11,955 bases of DNA from Chrysochromulina parva. Taxonomy: Eukaryota; Haptophyta; Prymnesiales; Chrysochromulinaceae. Below, one piece after another: positions 1 to 6,934 of the stretch. Location of the stretch: the NCBI GenBank assembly GCA_002887195.1, contig PJAB01001835.1, forward strand, positions 1-11,955, given 5' to 3'. The translations under genes were made by a program, and so were the position numbers. The stretch's first letter is position 1; the number at the start of each line of letters is the position of its first letter. The notes beneath the pieces are model-generated. The model saw only the letters and a list, made by a program, of their open reading frames with translations. It did no database searches and had not been told where the DNA came from.

Positions 1-5
1 CCCCC

Positions 6-59
<54 letters not shown>
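1..59 (-). repeat. (CCG/CGG)n microsatellite encoding poly-glycine
   Basis: An almost pure GCC triplet run. Read on the minus strand in the homeobox frame it is consecutive GGC codons (residues 539 to at least 557). It is cut by the window edge, so its full length is unknown. Confidence 0.9.
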
Positions 60-61
<2 letters not shown>

Positions 62-1874
62 GCCGCCCCCGCCGAGGCTGCCCATCACCTCTGAGGTCGA
101 TGGCGTATGGCCGACGATCGGCACCGGCGGCGACGGGCGGCTGCCATCGTCGTCGTCCAAGTCTCCGCCGAGCAACTCCTGGCGGAGCTCCTCGGCTTGC
201 TCGTCCGTCACCATCTCGTCGTCGTCGAGCGAACCATCGAATCTCAAATTCGTCAGATTCGTCAGATTCGGCGCGCGCGGCTGACCGTGAGCCAGTGCAG
301 AGACGGCGAGGGTCGCATTGAGCGAGGCCGCAATCGCAGGATCGGATAAGGCGGCAGAGAGGGCGCCGCCGAGCTGCGGCATCGCACCTCCCTGCTGCCC
401 TGATCGCAAGGCACCTGCATTAGGGAGCATCGAGTGTAAAAAGGGCAGGCCGCCCAGGCTCGGCAACGTGCCAAAGGGCATGCCAAAGCCGCACTGTGCG
501 CCGCCGATGCCGGAGCCCGACGAGAGCAGCTCGCGCGTTTTCTGCACCGCCACGCGCGTCGCCTCGTTCGCCTGCTCCATCGAGAGGCCAGAGGCCGCAA
601 ACCCCGCCTGCATCGCCGCCAGGCTTGAGGGCATTCCTGTGAGCCAAGGGGCGGAGGCCCCGTAGCCCGAGACGCCCAGCTCACCGCCGCCGAGGCCGCC
701 GCCGAGGCCGCCGCCGAGGCCGCCGCTGAGGCCGCCGCTGAGGCCGCCGCTGAGGCCGCCGCTGAGGCCGCCATAGGCGCCGAGCGCGCCGCCGAGCGGC
801 GGTAGTCCCAGGCCGCCCATCCCGGCTCCTAGGCTGTTGGTACGCGTCGCCTGCGCCTGTGCGTGTGACCGCGCCAGGCTTTGGAATGATGGCTGCGTCG
901 CGTTCGACAGCCCGAGCGGGATCTCCATGTCGTCGAAGCTCGTCGGCCAGTCGTTTCCGCACGAGTTCGTGCGTGTCATCGGCAAGTCGTGCGACTGCGT
1001 GCGCATCATCGGGAACCCACCAAGCTTGAGGCCCGTCGCGGGCCTTTGCGGCAGCGACGGCCGCATGGGAGGCTTAGAGACCGCCAAGGACGACGCCGCC
1101 GAAAGCGGTGAAGAACTCAAAGTGTCCGGCTTCGCCACGTCTGCAACTCCCGCCGACGGCGCGGCCGCCGCGGCCGCAGGTGGCAAAGCTGGCGGCGGAG
1201 CGCCGGCGGGCTTTGGCGCCAGACCACCAGCGGGCCCCACTGCGGTCGCAGGGCCGGCTGCTTCCGCCGCACTCGGGGACGACAGAGGCGTCCCGTCGGA
1301 GCGCAGCGAGGCGATTTTCGCCTGGGCGGCCACAACAGCCGGCGTGTCTGGCAATCCAGGCGTCGAAAGCATGCCCTTGGAGCGCGAAATCTTGCGCTCT
1401 CGCTGCCGCTTGTTTTGGAACCACACCTGCACTTGGCGTGCAGAGACGCCTAGCTTTTTGGAGAGCTCCATGCGCGTCTGCAGGCCTGTCGACGCGAGGG
1501 GGAAGGGGGGCAGTAGGGGTCAGCCGCCCCGGAAGTGGTGCGCTGCGTGCTATTGAAGGGCAACAAGTGGCGTGCGATTTCCAGCCCCAAGCGCATCCGG
1601 TGAGCTCGGCGATAGCGGCAGCGCAAAGTGGGCACTCTCAGGCACCGCCACGGAATAGCAGATCTGGCCTAGCCCTCGCAGACTTACCCGGGAAGGGCTC
1701 CATAGCATAGACCTGCTCGAGGACCGTCAAGGACGAGGAGCCAATCTGCCAGCGCGACACCTTCGATTTATCGTCGTCATCGTCAAACTGCTCTTGCTGC
1801 GCGACTGCCATGGGTGATGCAAACGCCGCCCCTGCCGACAGCGTGGGCGGCGGCTGGGGCTGAAGCGGCTGCAT
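1..1874 (-). CDS. Homeodomain protein, two exons, 3' end off the window (partial)
   Basis: Probable nuclear sequence-specific transcription factor. Exon 1 (1874-1688) begins MQPLQPQ and carries an acidic FDDDDDK patch followed by homeodomain helix 1 (LTVLEQVYAMEPFP). Exon 2 (1485 to 1) continues with helix 2 and recognition helix 3, VSARQVQVWFQNKRQR. Numbered on the homeodomain, L16, Y20, L38, W48, F49, N51 and R53 are all present and no TALE three-residue insertion is seen; the domain is about residues 37-96. After it, the frame stays open for roughly 460 residues: Ala/Pro/Gly-rich, three RTxS motifs (224-227, 234-237, 277-280), a GGLS/GGLG repeat (about 301-330), an acidic stretch near DDDEMVTDEQAEEL, then poly-Gly to the window edge. 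An in-frame TGA lies upstream of the ATG with no intervening ATG, so 1874 is the first usable start, although its -3 base is T. The homeodomain call is secure; its subfamily and targets are not known. Confidence 0.9.
692..772 (-). repeat. 12-bp coding minisatellite (GGLS/GGLG) in the homeobox gene
   Basis: Six complete tandem copies of a 12-bp unit (plus strand GAGGCCGCCGCY), followed by a partial copy. Two sub-variants are grouped: copies ending GCC, encoding GGLG, and copies ending GCT, encoding GGLS. The grouping suggests two rounds of local expansion. Confidence 0.9.
1486..1687 (-). other. Spliceosomal intron splitting the homeodomain
   Basis: The 5' site reads CCGG|GTAAGT and the 3' site reads a pyrimidine-rich tract then GTCGACAG|GC. 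The phase-1 junction makes a glycine codon and joins EPFP to LQTRMELSKK, restoring a homeodomain of normal length and spacing. Without splicing, the exon 1 frame meets a TGA at 1638-1640. Length is 202 nt. It is the only intron I can place with confidence in this window. Confidence 0.88.
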
Positions 1875-2063
1875 GAAAAAAAATCCTTGCGATCTTCTTG
1901 CGGCTTCTGTGTCGAGAGATCAAATGGGATTCCGCTTCGAAGCGGCGTCAATCGCCGAAATTCATGAGAAGATTCAAAAAGGTTGAAGAATGCGCGATTC
2001 CCCAGCATTTCTCAATGTGCTTCCGTACTTCCGCCTTAGTAGCCTTCCTTGTGAGCAAGAAAA

Positions 2064-2088
2064 GTTCAAGTTCAAGTTCAAGTTCAAG
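2064..2088 (+). repeat. (GTTCAA)4 tandem hexamer array
   Basis: Four perfect GTTCAA units plus one base. It is preceded by GAGCAAGAAAA, a word that recurs at about 2277-2287 next to the inverted array. Confidence 0.9.
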
Positions 2089-2260
2089 TGTACTCTGAGG
2101 GCACGCAGGCTAGCACCCTGTGGCGTGTCTCCTCCTGGTCTTCTTTCTGTTCGTGCTCCTTCCGTTGTGTCTCACCATCTCCGTCGACTCTCACCCCCAC
2201 TGCTAGCCTCGAGAGCACATTCGATAGGCTTCCGTTAGGTTGTCTGTCGTTTATGAAGTA

Positions 2261-2279
2261 ACTTGAACTTGAACTTGAG
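2261..2279 (-). repeat. Inverted partner array, CTTGAA units
   Basis: About three units (CTTGAA, CTTGAA, CTTGAG) that are the reverse complement of the array at 2064-2088, roughly 170 bp away. The two could pair as a stem in RNA or cruciform DNA, or act as paired protein sites. The function is unknown. Confidence 0.85.
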
Positions 2280-2570
2280 CAAGAAAACGCAAGTAGAAAG
2301 GCCTTTCGAGACGATCTCGCGGCCCGGGCGGCCGCCACATCGTGAGTTGTGATCCCTTGTTGTGATCCCTCCTACCCTCCACCACATTCCTCGTTCCCAC
2401 CATCCACCCCACCCCACCCCATCCTTACATCTTGGGGTCGCGCTCACCCCTGGCGCTCACCAGGCTGCTTTTGCAACCTTCACGACCAAGTTTTCTGAGC
2501 TTCGTCAAAACTTCCGGATTCAGCACACTTCGCGCTGCCAAAAAACGTGGGCCCTCGATACCCCTCTTGG

Positions 2571-3530
2571 ATGCCACGCCCTCGCCGCTTCCCGTTTATC
2601 GGGACGAACCGCTCATCGCGCAGCAAGTACGATGAGGAGCTCCGCGACATTTCGTACGCGCGCATCAAAGAGTTTGTGCTCATCCAGGACCACAGCATCG
2701 ACAGCGAGTATGTGAGGCGCATGAACTTTGCCAGCAAGCTGGACGTTTGCAGTTATGCTGACAGGCGAGGCATCGACATGCTGCCGCTCATTCAGCAGAT
2801 CCAGGCGGAGGTGAAGGCCAAGGAGCGAGAGGAGACAGCTAAAGCCAATGGATTTGCGAGCGCTGCGGAAATGGATGCACAGGCTGCCGCCAAGGACGCT
2901 GCCGCGGGGGCGGTCCAATTGGCGGCGGCGGAGTATCTGCGGAAAAAGCGCGAGAAGGAGGAGGAGGCAGCCCGCGCGGCCATGAAAGCCGAGCTTGAAA
3001 AGCAGTGGACGACAATGAAGGGCGCCATGGGTGCGGCCTTTGCATCTGCCGCAGTCGCCCTCGCACCGTTCTTGGACTCAGTCGCTCAGGCCTCGAATGC
3101 GGCCATCGCATCCACCGCAGCCGTCGTAGCAGGAGCTCAAGCAACCTGCTTGCAGACTGTGCGACAGCAGGGAGAGGCTTGCACGGCATCCATGGTCGCA
3201 GGCGTCACCCGATTACCGTCCGCCGCCGTTGCATGCAGCTCCGGCGCCTTGTCCAAGTGCCTCGAGCACTCGAAGGCAGGCAAGGACCCGGCTGCCGAGG
3301 AACGAGAGGCAACAGCCATCGCCATGGGATATGCGAGCGCTGAGGATATGGCCGTCAAGGAGGCCGCCAAGGATGAAGCCGCGTCGACGGTCCAACAGTT
3401 GGCAGCGGCGTTCCTACGCAATATGGCCGTCAAGGAGGCCGCCAAGGATGAAGCCGCGTCGACGGTCCAACAGTTGGCAGCGGAGTTCCTACGCAATAGG
3501 ATGAGCGAGAAAGCAGGAGTTTTACCATGA
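2571..3530 (+). CDS. Hypothetical alanine-rich protein with repeated helical modules
   Basis: I do not recognise this 319-residue protein. The start is the first ATG after an in-frame TGA at 2496-2498, and no other ATG lies between about 2281 and 2571; the -3 base is T, so initiation context is weak. Residues 1-80 are basic then mixed (PRPRRF, then DEELRDISYARIKEFV, then DRRGIDMLPLIQQIQ). Residues about 82-126 form a charged Ala-rich helix module with the pattern KEREETAKANGFASAAEM ... AAAKDAAAGAVQLAAAEYLR. Residues 150-190 are an alanine-rich, weakly hydrophobic stretch too polar to call a membrane segment. Residues 241-284 repeat the first module (EEREATAIAMGYASAEDM, then KDEAASTVQQLAAAFLRN), and 285-309 duplicate its second half almost exactly. 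No catalytic motif is seen. The open frame and module homology support a real gene. Confidence 0.6.
   Translation: MPRPRRFPFIGTNRSSRSKYDEELRDISYARIKEFVLIQDHSIDSEYVRRMNFASKLDVCSYADRRGIDMLPLIQQIQAEVKAKEREETAKANGFASAAEMDAQAAAKDAAAGAVQLAAAEYLRKKREKEEEAARAAMKAELEKQWTTMKGAMGAAFASAAVALAPFLDSVAQASNAAIASTAAVVAGAQATCLQTVRQQGEACTASMVAGVTRLPSAAVACSSGALSKCLEHSKAGKDPAAEEREATAIAMGYASAEDMAVKEAAKDEAASTVQQLAAAFLRNMAVKEAAKDEAASTVQQLAAEFLRNRMSEKAGVLP
3348..3497 (+). repeat. 75-bp in-frame tandem duplication
   Basis: Two adjacent 75-bp copies (3348-3422 and 3423-3497) differ at one base, GCG versus GAG (Ala to Glu). Each encodes 25 residues beginning MAVKEAAKDEAAS. The near identity marks a recent duplication; a much more diverged copy of the same module lies at about 2871-2945. 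Confidence 0.95.
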
Positions 3531-3885
3531 GGCCACATCTGAGATCTGTGCTTTGTGATACACATTACACGTCAGAGAAGGTCGCGTAACGCGTGCGTGG
3601 CGCGTTGCTTCGCGAAGTGTATCCTGAAGTGTATCGTATACCGAACACGCGCGAACGGGGGCGGAGAGGAACATGTACAATGTTGCGAAGCTTGAATAAC
3701 TCTCGCTCCATCAAGTCTTCGATCGTGTCTCCGATACGCCCCACATACAACGTGTCACAGACCCAAGTATGCTTTTACGTTTACGCACAAGAATGCTCAA
3801 GCGCTGGTCGCCTGGTGGGCCAGCTGGGTCTTAGCGCGTTAGCGCACTGAACTAGACTCGCTGCCACGCTGGCCGTGGTCTCTCA

Positions 3886-3905
3886 CGATCCGCGTCCGAG
3901 GATCG
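3886..3905. other. Small inverted repeat, 6-bp arms
   Basis: CGATCC and GGATCG are separated by 8 bases, just before the AT-rich island. It could be a 3' processing or terminator-like structure or a protein site. No function can be assigned from sequence. Confidence 0.5.
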
Positions 3906-4445
3906 CGTAAATTATGATATTCTAGTATATCGCAATTTTGTACTATCGGGTATCGGAGACATCAGCTTGTGGCTTGGAGCCACTCCTTCGTGACGACGAA
4001 GAAAGGGGGGGTCAAGAGGAGCGAGTGAGCGTCAATTCACAATTGGTGGGCGTGGGCGCGAGCACACGGAAGGCGATCGCGCGTTCGCGCCGCATGCGCA
4101 GGGCGGCGCCCACAAGACTGAAGACACGAGATCTCACAATTTTTCATTTGCAAACACGGTACTGTACTACATGTATACGGTAAAAAGACACCGGGGTGAG
4201 CCGGGACACACACGGGACACGCGGCGCACACGGGCACACAAGCAAGCTTTTTGCTCATGGGCACACGGATCACACAGACGAACCTCTCAACGACACAACC
4301 ATCCAAACCGACACCAACACCCCCGCACGTCAGAGCGACGACCGAATCAGCGGCCGACTCAACAGCCGCAGCCCCAAAGCCGACCGCTCCCCGCGGGTTT
4401 TTGTTAGATACAAGTTAGAAAAACACCGCGCACATTGGCTCTTTC

Positions 4446-4463
4446 ATGCTCTTTGCCTTGTGA
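4446..4463 (+). promoter_or_regulatory. Candidate five-codon upstream ORF (MLFAL)
   Basis: ATG CTC TTT GCC TTG TGA ends 27 nt before the methyltransferase ATG. It would matter only if transcription starts upstream of 4446, which cannot be seen here. Confidence 0.35.
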
Positions 4464-4476
4464 CCGTGAACGGTCA
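4461..4476. promoter_or_regulatory. Palindrome TGACCGT-GA-ACGGTCA upstream of the methyltransferase start
   Basis: Perfect 7-bp arms around a 2-bp spacer, ending 14 nt before the ATG. It could be a dimeric protein-binding site. A 2-base loop is too tight for the full stem in RNA, so a shorter stem would form if transcribed. It also overlaps the stop of the candidate uORF and the in-frame TGA (4467-4469) that fixes the start. Confidence 0.5.
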
Positions 4477-4490
4477 ATTCGCGGGTGGCG

Positions 4491-5582
4491 ATGGCCGAGG
4501 GGGCGACCCGACGCAAGGCCCGCGCCAACGAGCGCTGGGCGAGCGAAAAAACCGCGCCTGCGCCCACCGCGCGCCGCGAGCGGAGTCGTGTGCTGCCAGC
4601 CGGTGCGGATGATGCGCTAGTGCTGCAGCAAAACGCGTGGGATAATGTCGGCCGCACTGCTGAGGAACAGCAAGCTGCAGAAAAAATCGTGCGTGCGCAG
4701 CCCGTGGCCGACGCCGCGCGCGCTGACGTATGCAGGCGCGAGGCGGCAGCACGCTGGGACGAGCATTACATGGAAAACCTGCGCAACTATCACGATCGAC
4801 GGTGGTTGCTGAACGAGTACCCCACGCTGCTGCGCTCTGCTGATCGGTGTGGAGCGGGGCACGAACTGACTATCCTCGAAACCGGGTGTGGCGTCGGCAA
4901 CACGCTGCTGCCACTGCTGACGCTCGGCTCACGTGTTCGCGCGCTCGGTTGCGATCATTCGGCCTTCGCCGTCGGAAAGGCCAACGAGCGCCTCGCTCGA
5001 GAAGAACTCACGGGCCGCGGCCAGGCTTTCATCTGGGACATTGGCACGCCACTGCCCGCGGACGCGCCGGTGCCGAAGGGCGGTGTCGATACGGTCTTGG
5101 CCATCTTCACTCTCTCGGCGTTGCCTCCCGAGGCGCTGCCTCGCGCCTTCTCGCACCTTGCCGCGTGCCTGCGACCGGGAGGCCAATTGCTCTTTCGCGA
5201 CTACGGTAGGCTCGACCTCAAGCAGCTCAAGTTCGCGTCCAACCCGGGCGCACGCCTGGGCGAGGGGCATGGCTGCGAGTGGTACGCGCGAGGCGACGGC
5301 ACCACTGCCGTCTTCTTCACCACAGAAGCCCTCACCGCCCTCGCCGCCGGTGCAGGGCTAGAGATCGAGTCTGCAGGCTACGACCGTCGCCTCGTCGTCA
5401 ACCGCGCGAACCAATTACGCATGCATCGGGTGTGGGTGGTCGGCGCGCTGCGCAAGCCCGGCACGGGCCCGGCGGGGCTGAGGTGGCGCCCACACGAGTG
5501 GCCGCGCAGTACTCGGATTGCCACTGGTGCTGTGGCAGCGCTGGTCGTGGTGGTCGCCCTTGTCGTTGCACGCCGGCGTTGA
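4491..5582 (+). CDS. METTL2: METTL2/Trm140-type tRNA m3C methyltransferase, tail-anchored
   Basis: This SAM-dependent enzyme of 363 residues probably makes 3-methylcytidine at position 32 of tRNAs. In order: NAWDNV near 48-53 and WDEHY at 89-93, both N-terminal signatures of the METTL2/METTL8 branch; DRRWLLNEYPTLL; SAM motif I ETGCGVGNT (130-138); acidic CD at 154-155; SALPPEALP (209-217); PGGQLLFRDYG (229-239); WYARGDGT (264-271); and VNRANQLRMHRVWV (303-316). The match runs the length of the family. The unusual part is the end: after a Pro/Arg-rich linker comes a hydrophobic segment of about 18 residues (343-360) and a final RRR, which looks like a C-terminal tail anchor. The ATG is the first after an in-frame TGA at 4467 and has a strong context (GCGATGG). 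The family call is secure; the choice between METTL2 and METTL6 branches rests mainly on the N-terminal motifs. Confidence 0.93.
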   Translation: MAEGATRRKARANERWASEKTAPAPTARRERSRVLPAGADDALVLQQNAWDNVGRTAEEQQAAEKIVRAQPVADAARADVCRREAAARWDEHYMENLRNYHDRRWLLNEYPTLLRSADRCGAGHELTILETGCGVGNTLLPLLTLGSRVRALGCDHSAFAVGKANERLAREELTGRGQAFIWDIGTPLPADAPVPKGGVDTVLAIFTLSALPPEALPRAFSHLAACLRPGGQLLFRDYGRLDLKQLKFASNPGARLGEGHGCEWYARGDGTTAVFFTTEALTALAAGAGLEIESAGYDRRLVVNRANQLRMHRVWVVGALRKPGTGPAGLRWRPHEWPRSTRIATGAVAALVVVVALVVARRR

Positions 5583-5703
5583 GCTAGCACGGTGTCTGAC
5601 ATGCGCGATGTGGCCCGGCCGATCCGCGGTCACTTTGCCGTTGGGCAGGCACTGCTATCTCTGGAACTAAAAAGAAAACCACCCTAAAATCCGTTATGAA
5701 GGT
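5583..5703. other. Tail-to-tail intergenic spacer
   Basis: The methyltransferase (plus) and the glycosyltransferase-like gene (minus) converge with 121 bp between stop codons, so both 3' UTRs must lie here or overlap. The spacer contains an A-rich stretch (5668-5692) and no AATAAA signal on the plus strand. Confidence 0.6.
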
Positions 5704-6438
5704 TCACGTTTTGACGCCGCGGCAATACCTAGTACGTGCCGCCTGCGAGTCCTTCATGCAGGCGTTGCCGTCGGCTCGATGGCGCCCAAGAGCGCCTGAT
5801 GTACACGACAGTGGAGCCGTGAGCCCGTTGCGGATGAGTACCTCGCGGCGCACGTGCGGAGTGGACTGAATATCGCCGAAATTGGGCGCAATGCGGTGCA
5901 CCCATGGTGTCCCGTGGACTTTGAGTGCGCGTCCTGCGTGTCCCGCATTCAGCATGATGTCGACATTGAGTGGCACACCTTGATGTCGTAGCGAGGCAAG
6001 CACGCGCCTCGCGCTCTCAAGCGAGGTCACGTAGCCCTCACCCCAATCGCCCAGAACCAGAATCTCCGGCGGAGACGCGCTAGTTACGAAGTGCTTTTGA
6101 ACGGCTTGCTCAATAAAAGCAGGAAACTCTGGCTTTAGCCGCATGTCGTCTTCGAGCATGGCCATAAAGGGCAGCTCTCGAGCAACCTGGCTCGTGAGAG
6201 CGAGCACTTTGGTCAAGAAGCACGCGAGGCTACCATACGTGCCAAAGCGTGAGAAGCCGCAGTAGCTGTTGATGTGGTATTTAAGGCTGCACTGTGCAAG
6301 CGCTCGTAATGTCGCACGCTCATCGAAGCCATTGACGGCAAGGTGCACCTCAAGGTTGGGCAGCGTGCGACGGAGATCGTGCACCCAATGTCGGCGCGTC
6401 GTTGTGTTGAGCGTGAGAACGAGATAGTGGACCGACAT
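5704..6438 (-). CDS. GT25-like glycosyltransferase domain protein
   Basis: This 244-residue protein probably transfers a sugar in the secretory pathway or cytosol. The N-terminus starts a Rossmann-like strand (HYLVLTLNTTTRR) and is followed by VHLAVNGFD, the place where GT25 proteins carry a xxVDG/NG element. GTYGSLACFLTKVLAL (66-81) matches the family's G-x-x-G/A-C-x-x-S-H block, but the usual His is replaced by Lys. FMAMLEDDM (91-99) holds the acidic LEDD motif expected to bind metal and nucleotide sugar. NVDIMLNAGHAGRALKVHG and IAPNFGDIQST follow. No signal peptide or membrane segment is visible. The last 30 or so residues look less ordered. The ATG has a good context (ACAATG). The fold assignment is by motif pattern only; acceptor and donor are unknown. 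Confidence 0.6.
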   Translation of the reverse strand: MSVHYLVLTLNTTTRRHWVHDLRRTLPNLEVHLAVNGFDERATLRALAQCSLKYHINSYCGFSRFGTYGSLACFLTKVLALTSQVARELPFMAMLEDDMRLKPEFPAFIEQAVQKHFVTSASPPEILVLGDWGEGYVTSLESARRVLASLRHQGVPLNVDIMLNAGHAGRALKVHGTPWVHRIAPNFGDIQSTPHVRREVLIRNGLTAPLSCTSGALGRHRADGNACMKDSQAARTRYCRGVKT

Positions 6439-6546
6439 TGTAGAGAAGCTGAAGCTCGCCGCACGGATAGGAGCAGTGCGGCTCGCAGTCTGCGGATGCT
6501 CGTCGCACCGAGTCCAATAAAGCAGGAAGGTCCGAGCCCTCCGTGT

Positions 6547-6608
6547 GAATTATAAACATTGGCTGTGAACTTCCGGTGGGGTGTCGAATTCTAAACATTG
6601 GCTGTGAA
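6547..6608. repeat. Pair of 23-bp direct repeats
   Basis: Copies at 6547-6569 and 6586-6608 share TAAACATTGGCTGTGAA and the GAATT before it, with one mismatch and a 39-bp period. The first copy contains the TATA-like word. Confidence 0.85.
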
Positions 6609-6649
6609 AGCGCGCTCTATGAGCTAGTGAAAGCGCGCTCTTCGAGCTA
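6604..6649. repeat. Tandem 23-bp repeat, two copies
   Basis: Copies 6604-6626 and 6627-6649 begin GTGAAAGCGCGCTCT and end GAGCTA, with two mismatches; a degenerate third piece (GAGAAAGCTAG) follows. The array starts inside the end of the preceding repeat pair, sharing GTGAA. Confidence 0.85.
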
Positions 6650-6934
6650 GAGAAAGCTAGTGCGCTAACACGATGGTAAATTTCGTTGTCGCGGAATCAC
6701 TATTTATCGGAATACGCGATCTGCCGCAAAAACTGCACAATTTGTAAATGGCGCTATCGTGGGCAACTCCACGTCCCCGCCCTCCCCTAGAGTAGGCGTG
6801 TTTGGGTCTTAGGTCGTCTCAAAAGGGCAAGTGACAGGAAGGCACCACGCCCTGTTCCTTTTTAAGGCAGTCTGCAGGAGTCGCACCTGGTGAGATAGGG
6901 CACTAAGGCAGTGTGGGAACGCGGGTCGATTCGC

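Larger units (their letters stand above)
1875..2570. promoter_or_regulatory. Divergent (head-to-head) intergenic region
   Basis: This lies between the start of the homeobox gene (minus) and the start of the alanine-rich gene (plus), so it should hold both promoters. It contains two hexamer arrays in opposite orientation (2064-2088 and 2261-2279), a duplicated TGTTGTGATCCCT-like word near 2345-2370, and a pyrimidine-rich CCACC/CCCCA tract at about 2368-2430 that could be a 5' leader. No ATG occurs between about 2281 and 2571, consistent with a leader there. No clear TATA box is seen for either gene. Confidence 0.6.
3531..4490 (+). other. Intergenic, 960 bp, no convincing gene
   Basis: This lies between two plus-strand genes, so it holds the 3' region of the alanine-rich gene and the promoter of the methyltransferase. 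Visible items are a perfect palindrome CTTCGCGAAG (3608-3617), a 10-bp direct repeat GAAGTGTATC (3614-3623 and 3626-3635), a small hairpin (3886-3905), an AT-rich island at about 3908-3950 in otherwise GC-rich DNA, and ACAC/CACGG-rich sequence at about 4190-4320. The open frames here are short and lack recognisable domains. Confidence 0.6.
6439..6934. promoter_or_regulatory. Promoter of the GT25-like gene and 3' region of the CBM1-like gene
   Basis: Between two minus-strand genes. On the minus strand a TTTATAA word (6550-6556) lies about 112 bp upstream of the GT25-like ATG and could be a TATA element. Two families of 23-bp repeats follow at 6547-6649. A TAAGGCAGT word occurs twice (about 6863 and 6903). 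No gene is seen. Confidence 0.5.

Noticed and set aside
262..774. Minus-strand ORF with AAAS repeats
   Set aside because: It is the GGLS minisatellite read in a shifted frame; the homeobox frame is open through the whole stretch and continuous with the domain.
837..1556. 239-codon plus-strand ORF opposite the homeobox exon 2
   Set aside because: Low-complexity and GC-driven; the minus strand carries a definite homeodomain in the same DNA.
2064..2279. GTTCAA words considered as tRNA B-box (GGTTCGANTCC)
   Set aside because: The surrounding bases do not form a cloverleaf, and the word is part of a simple hexamer array. No tRNA was found elsewhere either.
2432..2635. Plus-strand frame resembling a mitochondrial presequence (LTRLLLQPSRPSFLSF)
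   Set aside because: No ATG starts it, it ends in a stop within the alanine-rich gene, and joining it to that gene would need an unsupported splice.
3565..3770. Minus-strand frame reading CDTLYVGRIGDTIEDLMER, considered as a decayed GIY-YIG or transposon fragment
   Set aside because: It is short, lacks an ATG start, meets a TAA upstream, and shows no further family motifs; no flanking repeats support a mobile element.
4196..4612. 138-codon plus-strand ORF upstream of and overlapping the methyltransferase
   Set aside because: Composition reflects the ACAC-rich promoter; it overlaps the methyltransferase in another frame and has no domain.
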